In this document: piece by piece, positions 1-9,071 of the stretch
Position numbering within the stretch: the first letter of the stretch is position 1
How the letters are laid out: each line of letters begins with the position of its first letter
Assembly: GCF_000261365.1 (NCBI RefSeq)
Contig: NZ_AJVC01000004.1
Span: forward strand, 992,001-1,056,000
Source: Herbaspirillum sp. GW103
GTDB lineage: Bacteria; Pseudomonadota; Gammaproteobacteria; Burkholderiales; Burkholderiaceae_D
Direction: 5' to 3'
Length of the DNA stretch: 64,000 nt
Program-made: the position numbers and the translations under genes
Notes under the pieces: generated by a model
Databases searched by the model: none
Told to the model about the DNA's origin: nothing
What the model saw: the letters and a program-made list of their open reading frames with translations, nothing else

Positions 1-110
1 GTGTGATATCTGTGCAGCGGCAATAATTGAGAATTTGCGAATGCTGCCGCCACGGGAGGCAGACTTCATATGATTGCGGTACTAATTTCAAGGACATGAT
101 CGCTGTAATC

Positions 111-140
111 TCGTTGGGGAAAGCGATCATTCCATCGACT
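111..140 (-). mobile_element. Short IS3-type transposase remnant (left copy)
   Basis: About 30 bp that recur with one mismatch at 3320-3349. On the minus strand both copies read VDGMIAF(P/L)NE, which resembles the start of the OrfB (integrase) part of IS3-family transposases. The copy overlaps the stop codon of the first immunity-like gene. Family assignment rests on recall of IS3 OrfB sequences and is tentative for such a short piece; the repeat itself is seen directly. Confidence 0.5.
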
Positions 141-873
141 ATTGATCTTCTGGGAATAGCTCATGTGGAATGATGTCTTCAGATAACCACTCCCAAGTCA
201 CTTCCCTATCGAATGAGCGTGGCATGGGCGCCCCTGCTTCAACATATTCTTTATCGTCGACCAAATCCGCAATTAACCAATAACCAGTTTGCGGACACGT
301 CACTCCTGACTTGATGCGAATCCGACTGGTATCAACATCAGCTATTTTTTCTGCGGATATACACATCCCAGATATCTTTTCAATTCCGTTCTTCAGGCTG
401 ACAAAAAAATCCCACGAGGCTAGATTTCTATCGGTGAACGGAGTGAAGTCGGCGAGATAGAGCTGCAGATAATAATTTGAATTGTAGGTAATCGCATGAA
501 GCAAGCCCCCATCCTCGTCTCGCAAAAACATGGTTGAGTATCCGGGCACAAGACTGCCGTCATTCTTTTGCGCCGGGACCAGATCCAATTGCAGGCCGTC
601 TCGCAAATCCTCAAACAGGGCTCCAGCCAGATGGCGGAAAAGTGCAAATTTCTTGTTGTCCGGCGTGACAAACATCAATACACGATCTGCTGTCCAATAG
701 GCGTAGAAGCGCTTTCCTTCTACTTCAATGTACGAACCCCTTATGGGTAGTGCGAAGTGAGCAATGAGATCCGTGTCACTGCCTCTCCATGCAGTATCAA
801 CGTACCGCCACAGTCCGGTAGTCGGTTCAAAATCAATGACGTCGCTGCTGGTGTGGTGCTGGCAAATCAACAT
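139..873 (-). CDS. Putative T6SS immunity protein, paralogue 1 of 4
   Basis: A 244-residue protein without signal peptide or membrane segment, so probably cytoplasmic. It begins MLICQHHT, and the other three array members begin similarly. Residues 1 to about 165 form a shared domain with the landmarks LPIRGSY, EV(E/D)GKR(F/Y)Y, YWTADR, LFEDLRDGL and SWDFF. The last 60 residues carry the motif CPQTGYWL...MPRS...VTWEW, also found at the end of the Imm71/72-like proteins at 30422 and 38069. I do not recognise the N-terminal domain. The immunity role is inferred from tandem duplication, location beside T6SS effectors and the shared C-terminal motif. No clear Shine-Dalgarno is seen before the ATG. 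Confidence 0.6.
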   Translation of the reverse strand: MLICQHHTSSDVIDFEPTTGLWRYVDTAWRGSDTDLIAHFALPIRGSYIEVEGKRFYAYWTADRVLMFVTPDNKKFALFRHLAGALFEDLRDGLQLDLVPAQKNDGSLVPGYSTMFLRDEDGGLLHAITYNSNYYLQLYLADFTPFTDRNLASWDFFVSLKNGIEKISGMCISAEKIADVDTSRIRIKSGVTCPQTGYWLIADLVDDKEYVEAGAPMPRSFDREVTWEWLSEDIIPHELFPEDQ

Positions 874-932
874 AAGTATGAACTTGGGTCACTGCGCTCG
901 ATCCTGTCGCGGCTACAATCAGACGTGACAGG

Positions 933-1658
933 TTATAAGAAGAATTCTGGAGGAACAATATCAACCGATAGCCATTCCCACACCACATCCCGCCCGAGCG
1001 AGCTCGGCATCGGCTTTCCTTCTTCAATTCTTTTCTTGTCGTCGAATAAGTCCGCGACAAGCCAAAATCCTGTCTTGGGGCAGGTTGCTCCTGTGGGTAC
1101 ACGGATACGATCCAGGTCCGGACCGATCAGCTCAGGATTTTCTACGCACTTGCTGGCGATTTCTTCTACGCCACGCATCAATCCCACGAAGAAGTCCCAT
1201 GTTCCGAGATCGCGATCAACTGATGCAGTGAAATCTCCGAGATAGAGATCAACGAAGAACTGAGCGTGATAGGAGACCTCATGCAATATCTCGTCACGGC
1301 TGTTGAGCAGGCGAAAGGTCGAATAGCCTGGAACTGCAGATCCATCCTTCTTTTCGGTGGGGACCAACTCCATATGCAGTCCATCCCTTAGATCTTCAAA
1401 AAGAGCCTTTTTCAAGTAACGAAAGAGCTTGTATTCCTTATTCTCGGGTGTGACAAATTTCAAAATTCGATCTGCTGACCAATAAAGGTAATAGCGTTTT
1501 CCATCCACCTCGGTGTAGCTACCACGGATTGGCTCGACCACGAATCCCATAATCGACGTATCTGTACCGCCTCGAGATGTCTCTGCGTAATGCCATAGGT
1601 AGGTGCCGGGAGCCAGCTCAATCACATCGCCAGCGGTATGGTGGAGGTACAGCAGCAT
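933..1658 (-). CDS. Putative T6SS immunity protein, paralogue 2 of 4
   Basis: A 241-residue paralogue of its neighbours, starting MLLYLHHTAGDVIEL. It keeps all family landmarks: PIRGSYTEVDGKRYYLYW, LFEDLRDGL, TWDFFVGL, and the C-terminal CPKTGFWLVADL followed by MPSS and VVWEWLS. It lacks membrane segments. It is transcribed right to left with the other three, with 45-75 bp gaps, so a single transcript is likely. Divergence from the other copies is well beyond recent duplication, which suits immunity proteins adapting to different toxin variants (inference). Specific function is unknown. Confidence 0.6.
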   Translation of the reverse strand: MLLYLHHTAGDVIELAPGTYLWHYAETSRGGTDTSIMGFVVEPIRGSYTEVDGKRYYLYWSADRILKFVTPENKEYKLFRYLKKALFEDLRDGLHMELVPTEKKDGSAVPGYSTFRLLNSRDEILHEVSYHAQFFVDLYLGDFTASVDRDLGTWDFFVGLMRGVEEIASKCVENPELIGPDLDRIRVPTGATCPKTGFWLVADLFDDKKRIEEGKPMPSSLGRDVVWEWLSVDIVPPEFFL

Positions 1659-1731
1659 GATTCAGTTCTCTTTGCCTTCCGGACGTGTTTGACCATGAAA
1701 CAGGATCTCACGATCCGATGGATGTTTGCGG

Positions 1732-2469
1732 CTATCCTTCGTCCTCGTCCAGGAAAAGTTCTCGAGGAACGATATCCTGAGATATCCATTCCCATGCCAC
1801 ATCACGTCCCATCGATAGAGGCATGATGTCTCCTTGCTCGCACTCGATTTTGTCATCGACAAGATCTGCGACAAGCCAGAAGCCGCTTTTCGGGCAAATT
1901 TGGCCAGACTTTGACCTGATGCGTACGACATCCGTTATTGTCTCTGGACACGGTACGCACTTCTTCCTGATTTTTTCCACGCCGTCCTTGAGCGCCACAA
2001 AAAAATCCCAAGTCGATAGAGTCCGGTCGGTGAATGGGGTCAGGTCGCTCATGTATAGCTCCAGATAGTACCGTGAGTTATACGATACTTCGTGGAGGAT
2101 ACGGCCATCCTTGTCTGATAGACGAACCGTAGAGTAACCTTGCTTCTCGCTCCCATCATTGTTCTGCGTAGGTGCGATGGCGATCTGCAAGCCATTGCTC
2201 AAATCTTCGAAGAGCGCTTCTTTGAGATGTCGAAACAATGGATATGTCTTGTTGTCAGGCGTTATCAAATTCAATATGCGATCTGCCGTCCAATAGAGGT
2301 AGTAGCGTTTTTCATTTACCTCGGTGTAGCTTCCTCGAACGGGCAGCGAAAATCGGCCCAGAATTTCCAGGTCGGACGTTCGTTGCTCTTCTTCCAGGTA
2401 TCGCCAGTGCCCATTTTCCGGATCAAAGTCGATAATTTCGCTACCTGTGTAGTGCTGATAAACAAGCAT
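1732..2469 (-). CDS. Putative T6SS immunity protein, paralogue 3 of 4
   Basis: A 245-residue family member. The start at 2469 (MLVYQHYTG) is preferred over an ATG five codons upstream because a GAGG ribosome site lies about 9 bases before it and it lines up with the MLI/MLL starts of the other copies. Landmarks are LPVRGSYTEVNEKRYYLYW, LFEDLSNGL, TWDFFVAL and a C-terminal CPKSGFWLVADLVDDK plus VAWEWIS. The acidic C-terminus (LDEDEG) is unlike the others. Cytoplasmic; role as an immunity protein is inferred from context only. Confidence 0.6.
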   Translation of the reverse strand: MLVYQHYTGSEIIDFDPENGHWRYLEEEQRTSDLEILGRFSLPVRGSYTEVNEKRYYLYWTADRILNLITPDNKTYPLFRHLKEALFEDLSNGLQIAIAPTQNNDGSEKQGYSTVRLSDKDGRILHEVSYNSRYYLELYMSDLTPFTDRTLSTWDFFVALKDGVEKIRKKCVPCPETITDVVRIRSKSGQICPKSGFWLVADLVDDKIECEQGDIMPLSMGRDVAWEWISQDIVPRELFLDEDEG

Positions 2470-2528
2470 TGCTATTTTCCTCAACGATCCGCAGGTGCGC
2501 TGTGCCGTGGGAGATATCTCGATTTGTT

Positions 2529-3254
2529 CTAGTCGGTGAAAAGAGCCGCAGGAATCAGTTCACGAGAAATCCATTCCCAATTCACATTGCGACCCTGACT
2601 GGAGGGCATCAGCTCGCCTTGTTTGGCCTCTATCCGATAATCCACGGAATCGGCTACCAACCAAAAACCATCTAGGGGACAGCGCTCTCCAGTTCTCGCC
2701 CGGATTCTGGATGCAAGCGGACTTTCGTTCTGCTCGCTTGAGCATTTCTTACTTATTTTTTCGACAGCATCTTTGAGCGCAACAAAGAAATCCCATGTTC
2801 CAAGATCTCTATCGGTAAAGGGTGTGATATCCATCATGTAGAGCTGAAGATACCGTTGCGAAAAATAAGAAACTTCGTGCAATAACGTACCGGTTTTGTC
2901 GTGCATTCGCACTGTTGAATATCCGGGAATAGCACTGCCATCTCTTCTCTCCGCCGGGACAATCTCGAATTTCAGCCCGTCGCGCAGATCTTCAAAACGT
3001 GCATCTGAAAGGTGGCGGAACAACGTATATTCGGTCCCATCCGGAAGTCTGAAGAGCAAGATCCGGTCCGCTGTCCAATAAAGGTAATAACGCTTGCCAT
3101 CGACTTCAGTAAAGCTTCCTCTCACCGGGAGGGTAAACCTTGCCATGATCTCAAGCTCAGGCGTCACTCTCGGCTTTTCTGGATAACGCCATAGCCCGGT
3201 CGCTGGGTCGAAATCGATAATGTCGTCTCCGGTCACATGATCAAAGATCAGCAT
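2529..3254 (-). CDS. Putative T6SS immunity protein, paralogue 4 of 4 (first in transcript)
   Basis: A 241-residue family member at the promoter-proximal end of the four-gene array. The start at 3254 (MLIFDHVTGDDII) follows an AAGGA box by 8 bases; the longer reading from 3269 would place ATG on top of that box. It carries LPVRGSFTEVDGKRYYLYW, FEDLRDGL, TWDFFVAL and the terminal CPLDGFWLVAD...MPSS...VNWEWIS. The upstream 200 bp contain an IS3-type transposase remnant rather than an effector gene, so the array has no adjacent toxin. Exact family not recognised. Confidence 0.6.
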   Translation of the reverse strand: MLIFDHVTGDDIIDFDPATGLWRYPEKPRVTPELEIMARFTLPVRGSFTEVDGKRYYLYWTADRILLFRLPDGTEYTLFRHLSDARFEDLRDGLKFEIVPAERRDGSAIPGYSTVRMHDKTGTLLHEVSYFSQRYLQLYMMDITPFTDRDLGTWDFFVALKDAVEKISKKCSSEQNESPLASRIRARTGERCPLDGFWLVADSVDYRIEAKQGELMPSSQGRNVNWEWISRELIPAALFTD

Positions 3255-3273
3255 CTTCATTTCCTTCATCTGC

Positions 3274-3468
3274 TCATCCGGGTTTGCGGTGCCCTTCGCA
3301 GTTTTTGAGAGAGCGTACCTCGTTGAGGAAAGCGATCATTCCATCGACTCGCGGCCTACCCGGCCAAACTTGCTGCTGCCGAGGCGACCGCGATTGCCCC
3401 TGCTCACGCACCGAGCGCACGGCACGCTCTCGCACCTCAGAGGAAAACTTACTTGATTTCTTGTTCAT
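3274..3468 (-). pseudogene. Degenerate IS3-family transposase fragment
   Basis: A 64-codon open frame whose first 20 residues (MNKKSSKFSSEVRERAVRSV) resemble IS3-family OrfA. After about 30 residues it passes directly into VDGMIAFLNE, resembling the beginning of IS3 OrfB, then into unrelated sequence. The bulk of both transposase parts is missing, so this is an internally deleted relic. The OrfB-like piece is repeated at 111-140 on the far side of the four-gene immunity array. Confidence 0.6.
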
Positions 3469-3709
3469 GGCTCTATTCTCTCAAGAGTTAGAGGAAGCGT
3501 AGCGCGACATAATTGCCGCCTGCCCCGTCAGACTGGTCGCCGAATACGCGACGGCAAGCACCCCCATTCTTGTTTGATCTGACTCCGCAAATACAAAGCT
3601 CGCACTTAATCTCTCCTTCTGATACGAACTTATCTTCCCGGTCAGTTTTAGTAGTGAACTTTTCGTTTGAATTGATCTACGTAATCTGTCACGGGTAATC
3701 CCATAGCAG

Positions 3710-3844
3710 CTAGCTGTCGCTGATCGCATGGATGTCGGCAAGCGTAGGAAAATCAAAATCGCGACTGACGTCTGCCTGATGGTCGGGTAAATCCTCGTAC
3801 CAATGTTGATTGGACGGATTAAAACGGGACCGGGTGCTGCTCAG
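3710..3844 (-). pseudogene. 5' scar of a third DUF6708-like gene
   Basis: Reading from 3844, 44 codons closely match the N-terminus of the intact gene at 4899-5846 (SRFNP.NQHWYEDLPDHQAD, then PTLAD...AIS), but the start codon is CTG instead of ATG and the frame stops at TAG (3710-3712). Downstream similarity is lost. It is therefore a broken, truncated copy of the membrane-protein gene that accompanies the VasX-like effector. Matching positions are seen directly; the family name is from recall. Confidence 0.7.
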
Positions 3845-3916
3845 CTATAACTCCTCATGGACAACTGTTCCTGTTAGCCATGACGTTTCTTCGCCATCGA
3901 GCCGGTCAATCAGGAC
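3845..3916 (-). pseudogene. 3' scar of a second VasX-like effector gene
   Basis: Twenty-three codons plus stop that end LTGTVVHEEL. The intact effector at 5847-9071 ends LTGTVVNEEL, with the same one-base-adjacent arrangement to the following DUF6708 start. Upstream residues (DGEETSW versus DSGEPSC) are related but diverged, so the scar derives from a different allele. Similarity fades beyond about 3916. Together with the adjacent scar it records a lost effector/DUF6708 pair. Confidence 0.65.
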
Positions 3917-3995
3917 TCTTCAGATTCAAAAACGGGCATCTACTGAACCTCAGTTGTCCAAAGAGCGATGTCTCAATTTTTCTCCAACGGCTCCA

Positions 3996-4902
3996 TCAAT
4001 CCAAGCCTTCAGGCCAGCTTGGCTGTGGAGCACATTTCATTGCAACGTAGTAGCACAGCCCTAACGGCAGCCAGATCCAGAAGAACCAGATCATCAGAAA
4101 CGCAAGAATCAACTCTACCGCGCCCATATGGCGACGATAGCTCCGCCCTTCTTCTCCCGGAGCGAGATAGGGCATGTAGAAGAACAGGCTATTCAACAAG
4201 GAAATCCGTGGCTCACGTACATGTAGGGTCGGCAGATTGGATGGGCCTTGCTCCATGTACCTTCGCACATAGGACCAGATAGTCTGCAAGCCTTGGGTTG
4301 CAATGTCGTTGCCTCTGAGGGTGATCCGCTCAAGCACCTCCGTGGTTCCTGGTCGGCAAACTACCAACACCAAGGCGTATCTCACCATATAGACCTTGCC
4401 ATTGAATCCGGCATGCTTGGTCAACTCGGCCTCGATGTCCGTCCAGTCGAAAGTCTTCAGCAGAAGCTTTCGGCGTGCGAAAGGATTGAGACTGAGGCTG
4501 AAATCCTGTACATGAATCTTTCCAGCACGACGGTCAAAACGTACAGGAAGATCACGTGGAATTCGACAGTCCAGCCAGATCAGGAACAGGCTGTAACCGG
4601 CCAGTGCAAGATTCTGAATCGTCAAGATCGTTATCACCAATACAGATCTCGGGGGTGTAAAGATAGACGTGAAGACATGTGGCGCGAACCAGCACAGTAT
4701 CAGCAAGACCACCAGTCCGATAAAAATGAAACCGCCTCGCAGAATGGAGGATGTGTGAGAAATATCCAGTTTATCTTGATCGACACCGATCACATCCTCT
4801 TGCAAAGCCATGACAGAAACTTCTTCCTCCGCCATCGCCGCTCGGGGCCGGGAGGTCCTCATACCAGAGGGAATTCGGTGGATTAAACCGCGATGTACTC
4901 AT
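3996..4902 (-). pseudogene. DUF6708-like membrane protein, frameshifted near its N-terminus
   Basis: The main frame (from 4862, 288 residues) is a paralogue of the 4899-5846 product: two N-terminal hydrophobic segments, the CRIPRDLPVRFDR and FDWTDIEAE motifs, and a C-terminal segment FFWIWLPLGLCYYVAMKC. The expected N-terminus (SRFNPPNS.WYEDLP) is present, but in another frame that starts at ATG 4902, overlapping the upstream stop as ATGA. The frames need one indel near 4840-4855, in a C/G-rich run. A shorter protein could still start at 4862. Likely an inner-membrane immunity protein for the VasX-like effector (inference from position). Confidence 0.6.
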
Positions 4903-5846
4903 GAAAGAATTTTCTTTTTCCCCCGCCGACTCTCTTCATCCACTTCTGCAGGCCAACGCGGCTCTGGAGCACACTTCATTGCAACGTAATGGCAAAGCCC
5001 AAGAGGCAGCCAGATCCAGAAAAACCACATCATGACCAGCGCCAGCAGCCAGTCGACTGCACCCATGCGGTTGCGAAACTGGGCGCCTTCCGTCGACGGG
5101 TCGAAATAGGGCATATAGGAAAACAAGCTGCGACGCAGAGTTACACCTTGGTGCCGCGGCTGCACTTTCGGTAAATTGACGGTCCCCTCGGCCATATAGC
5201 GACGAATGTAACTCCAAAGCACCTCCAAGCCGCGCACGGTCATGTCGTTCCCTTTTAGCGTGAGGCGATCAACCACTTGATCGGTGCCGGGTTGACAGAT
5301 CACAAGAACCAGCGCATAGCGGACGACATAGGCTTTTCCGTTGTAACCGGACTGCTTGGTAATCTCGGCCTGCACGTCTTGCCAGGAAAATATCTTTAGT
5401 TTCGACCGACGGGGTGGAAACGGCATCAGACGAATTGGATAATCATAGGCATAGACCTTGCATTTATCGCGGTCGAAACGCACTGGCATATCACGCGGAA
5501 TGCTGCAGTCCAGAATCATACCGAAAATGGCGCATATCATCCCCAAAGCAAGCAAACTCCAACTAATGATAGGAAAGATCAGCGCGTCATCTGGCCCGAT
5601 GCTCGCCGCTACCAGGTGCATCACTACCCAAGAGAAGAACACAAGCATTACGGTGCCCACCATCAGCAAACCGCCCCGGATCACATTGCCCGCGCGCGAC
5701 ACTTCCAGATAGCTTTCGCTGATTGCATTGATATCGTCAGCGAGCGTAGGGGACTCTATATCGCGACCGAAGTCTGCCTGATGGTCGGGTAAATCCTCGT
5801 ACCAATGTTGATTGGGCGGATTAAAACGGGACCGGGTGCGGCTCAT
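4899..5846 (-). CDS. DUF6708-like membrane protein, probable immunity for VasX-like effector
   Basis: A 315-residue protein starting MSRTRSRFNPPNQHWYEDL. Hydrophobic stretches lie at about residues 55-85, 92-118 and 265-292, giving an inner-membrane protein with a central cytoplasmic domain containing IPRDMPVRFDR and FSWQDVQAE. Its ATG directly follows the effector stop codon, so the two are translationally linked. Known VasX-type pore formers are neutralised by membrane-embedded immunity proteins, so that role is inferred here. The DUF6708 assignment is from recall of similar proteins beside BTH_I2691-type effectors. Two further copies (one frameshifted, one a scar) lie downstream. Confidence 0.65.
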   Translation of the reverse strand: MSRTRSRFNPPNQHWYEDLPDHQADFGRDIESPTLADDINAISESYLEVSRAGNVIRGGLLMVGTVMLVFFSWVVMHLVAASIGPDDALIFPIISWSLLALGMICAIFGMILDCSIPRDMPVRFDRDKCKVYAYDYPIRLMPFPPRRSKLKIFSWQDVQAEITKQSGYNGKAYVVRYALVLVICQPGTDQVVDRLTLKGNDMTVRGLEVLWSYIRRYMAEGTVNLPKVQPRHQGVTLRRSLFSYMPYFDPSTEGAQFRNRMGAVDWLLALVMMWFFWIWLPLGLCHYVAMKCAPEPRWPAEVDEESRRGKKKILS

Positions 5847-8800
5847 CTACAATTCCTCGTTGACAACTGTTCCTGTTAGGCATGACGGTTCTCCACTGTC
5901 CGGCCAGTAATTAACCTGTAGGCTGGTTTCCTCAAATTCCGCCGTATCAATGTTAGCGTAGCCCAGTTGCACTGCCGCCGCGACACTCCCTTTATCATCG
6001 AAGGTCAGTGTTGGCTGGTAAAGATCTACGCTCTGCAAAGTTTTAAGATTGCTCTTGTTGAGATTCCCAGCCGCCACGCTGGCAAGCTTCCACGGCGTAG
6101 ATCCATATTTCCCGCTTGCGATAAGTACTGTGCCGTACTTTTTGTGCCTGGCGTACCAGGCCCATTCATAGGCCGACTTTTCTATGTCAAACATTCCAAA
6201 GCTAATCTTCAGTTTGACATTATCATCCGAGTGCCCGTCAAAATCGACCATGCCACCCCATGTGCGTGTAATGAAACTGCGAGAGCCTAGCTCTACACGT
6301 AGGCCAATGACAATGGAGTTTAGTTCAGCCACCTCGATGGAGAATTCGGCGTCGCTCCATTTTCCCCTTTTGTTCCGATTGATTCCAAAGTAACAGCGGT
6401 CGGCCCACATTTCCGCCTGTGTTGATTCCGCGTTCATCGCATACCAGATCGATCCTATACCCAGACCAACTAGCAGTAGCGCAAGACCGATCGGACCCAG
6501 TAGCGCGCTGGAACCGATTGCTACTGCATAGCTGCTGACAAAAGCACTCACACCGAACAAGACGGCCGCAGCATAGTATGCGTTGCGGGCGTTCGAGTCA
6601 CCGCGCGATCCAGCCCGATTTCCCGCAAATACCGACTGAATGGCATCAACAAGGCAAGAAGCGGCCCCGATGAATCCAGCGAGCTTAGCGAGCGCCTTGC
6701 CCACCAATTCCTTTCCCACCGTCTTGAACAATACACCTACCGTTTCAATGGTTGCCGCCACGAGGCCCAAACCCGCCGACAACAACGCCAGTTGCGCCTC
6801 CTGACCATCCGCGCCAAGTTTTTCCTTCACATCCTTGACGGAGGACTTGAAGGCCCAAGCTTGGAAGAACATCGCCCCTACTCCTAGCAGAGGCTCTCCA
6901 ATCTCAGCGATCTTCAAGTTCTTGCTCAGCATGTCGCGCACAAGATTCTTTGCCTGCATTGCATTGAGCTCCAGCTTCTGACCCAGGCTGCGCAGTTCCT
7001 GATTGGCGGTGTTGCTGATGATGATGCTGGAGATCGACAAGGCCCGTGCCGCACCTAGTGTGCCCTCCTTACCTTCGAGCATTGCCTTAGCCAATGTCGA
7101 CTTGACGGTCGCTGCCCTGTCAAAAGACCAGATGATGATATCGATGGTCTTGTCCCTGACCGCCGGATTACTAATGTTGAGCAGCCCGCCGAATACCAGC
7201 GAACCAACGTCCTTACGTAACTTGTTACCTAGTTTAAAAGCAACTTCTGATATCAAACGCTGATACTCGCCGACGGTAAGGGAAACTTTGATGAAGATGG
7301 GTTCAACATCTTCATATAAGGTCATGGCGGCTTGTATGGCACGATGGGCGATGAGCGCGGCCTGTGCGGTAATCTGGACCTCCAACCGGCTGATCGATGC
7401 TGACAGAGCGAGAGCCACCTGGGCCAGATCATCCTTGGCGGAAAGCGTGAGCTCCTTCACCCGTTTTTTAACTTCACCACTCTCTTCCGAGGCGACGATA
7501 TTCTTGGCAAAGTCGTACAACTTGTCGCCTTTGTTCAGTTCCCCGTCAGCTGGTACAAGATAAGCAAGGATATCCTTACGATTGCCGAACAGAACCGGAT
7601 ATACAGGCAAGCTAGGATCGTCCACCCTTCCCACCAGCCAGGTCTTCCAAACCGCCTGCGTGTACTGTTCTTCGCCACAACCGCCCGCCAGGCACGGCGC
7701 ATAGTTCTGCACCAAAGCACGGTAGTCACTACCAAAGCTCGTGCGATAGTCCCTAAGATGATTGGTCCAGGCACTGTCCTGTGCCCATGCGGCCCAATCC
7801 GCTGATTGCAGTTCAATCTGCTCATTGAACAGCTTCATGCCAGCTTCGTACCGCTTATCGAAGTCGGCGCGATTCGGTTCACTGTAGCGCTCGGCGATAC
7901 GTCGCCAAGCGACCTGAGCATCTTGGCTCGCCCTTTCCTTTCGAGTGGTGGTAATGGTAGATGTGCCGCCCAAACCCAGCATAGGATCGGAATAGCCTAT
8001 CGTTTCGGTCTGCTGGTCAGGCAGGTTCTTTTTCTTCTCATCCATAGTCCTCACGACTAGTGCGGTCCTCTCGAAGTAGTCCTTCAAGCCGAGAATAGAT
8101 TTCGAAATGAGCAACGGACGCATCACTTTATCGGTGAAATTCTGGCGGGCCTTGATGAAATACAGACGTGTCGTATTGAGCTCTTGTACCATCCCTACAG
8201 GATCGGCCAAGGCGACGGCTGCGATCTTGCGTGTTGCGCCAAACTGCTTTGACGTCTTCTGCGAATAGGCTTTAACGTGGCTGCCGAGTGCAGTCAGGTG
8301 CCCGGCACGCGAAAAGTTCCCATGTAGGCTTTCCCACAGAAACTGTTGTTTCACCGTTTTCTCTGCTGACAACACCTCAGCGAAATAGGTACGCCGTAGT
8401 TTGTATTCCTTGTCATCCAGTGCATACTCTTCCGTAAAGTTATGTAGTTCGATCGCCGTTTCACTGAGCTCCAAAGCATGCTCGTGCTGCCCCGGATTAG
8501 CCGCCAAAGCGCTGCAGTCTACCCGCTGCATACGTGCGTCTGGCTTGGCCTCGAAAGCCTCACGCACCTCTTTCCGCCACACAATGTCGGCAAACCCGAT
8601 CCATACTTTTTTATAACGTTCTGGGATATTGATGAAACTCGCGGGGATATTGTGGCCGTCCCGCTTGCACGCCTCAGTCAAGGGACGATCGGCCTTTGCG
8701 TCCGGATCATCCGGATTCTTCATCAAACGCAGATAGCCGTCCTCAGTCACCGCATACGTTTGCCAGTGGCCTTTCACTCCTAGGTAAACATGAACATACC

Positions 8801-9071
8801 CTTTGCGTAGCACCCGCAGGGTGTATCGGTTTCCTTTGAGCGGTTGCGCAGAGAACTTTTCCATCTGCGGCAATGAAAGCAGATTCGTGTTCAATGTAGT
8901 GACATAGGCCGGCTTGACCGCATAGCGTAATGGGAGAATCGGATAGCCAGTGCGCTGGCAGAAACTGCACTGACCGTTGCTGCCGAGAGCGCATTTCTGG
9001 GCGCTATCGGCATTGGCGCGCATCTTAGCTGCGCCGGTGGCTGATTTAACTTGCGTGACATCAGTGTCCAT
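5847..9071 (-). CDS. T6SS effector, VasX/BTH_I2691-like pore-forming protein
   Basis: A 1,074-residue protein. The N-terminus has cysteines at 27, 35 and 38 within CSFCQRTGYPILPLRYAV, the hallmark of the VasX N-terminal region and the BTH_I2691 effector family. The middle is long and helical. Residues about 745-880 contain several hydrophobic helices, as in colicin-like membrane-disrupting effectors. The rest looks soluble and beta-rich. ATG 9071 is chosen because GGAG precedes it by six bases; a TTG at 9083 would extend it by four residues. It overlaps the DUF4123 adaptor gene and is followed directly by a DUF6708-like membrane gene, a vgrG-adaptor-effector-immunity order. Target membrane permeabilisation is inferred from the family. 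Confidence 0.8.
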   Translation of the reverse strand: MDTDVTQVKSATGAAKMRANADSAQKCALGSNGQCSFCQRTGYPILPLRYAVKPAYVTTLNTNLLSLPQMEKFSAQPLKGNRYTLRVLRKGYVHVYLGVKGHWQTYAVTEDGYLRLMKNPDDPDAKADRPLTEACKRDGHNIPASFINIPERYKKVWIGFADIVWRKEVREAFEAKPDARMQRVDCSALAANPGQHEHALELSETAIELHNFTEEYALDDKEYKLRRTYFAEVLSAEKTVKQQFLWESLHGNFSRAGHLTALGSHVKAYSQKTSKQFGATRKIAAVALADPVGMVQELNTTRLYFIKARQNFTDKVMRPLLISKSILGLKDYFERTALVVRTMDEKKKNLPDQQTETIGYSDPMLGLGGTSTITTTRKERASQDAQVAWRRIAERYSEPNRADFDKRYEAGMKLFNEQIELQSADWAAWAQDSAWTNHLRDYRTSFGSDYRALVQNYAPCLAGGCGEEQYTQAVWKTWLVGRVDDPSLPVYPVLFGNRKDILAYLVPADGELNKGDKLYDFAKNIVASEESGEVKKRVKELTLSAKDDLAQVALALSASISRLEVQITAQAALIAHRAIQAAMTLYEDVEPIFIKVSLTVGEYQRLISEVAFKLGNKLRKDVGSLVFGGLLNISNPAVRDKTIDIIIWSFDRAATVKSTLAKAMLEGKEGTLGAARALSISSIIISNTANQELRSLGQKLELNAMQAKNLVRDMLSKNLKIAEIGEPLLGVGAMFFQAWAFKSSVKDVKEKLGADGQEAQLALLSAGLGLVAATIETVGVLFKTVGKELVGKALAKLAGFIGAASCLVDAIQSVFAGNRAGSRGDSNARNAYYAAAVLFGVSAFVSSYAVAIGSSALLGPIGLALLLVGLGIGSIWYAMNAESTQAEMWADRCYFGINRNKRGKWSDAEFSIEVAELNSIVIGLRVELGSRSFITRTWGGMVDFDGHSDDNVKLKISFGMFDIEKSAYEWAWYARHKKYGTVLIASGKYGSTPWKLASVAAGNLNKSNLKTLQSVDLYQPTLTFDDKGSVAAAVQLGYANIDTAEFEETSLQVNYWPDSGEPSCLTGTVVNEEL

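Noticed and set aside
4840-4862. Programmed frameshifting in the DUF6708 paralogue
   Set aside because: No canonical slippery heptamer or downstream pseudoknot seen; a simple indel explains it better.
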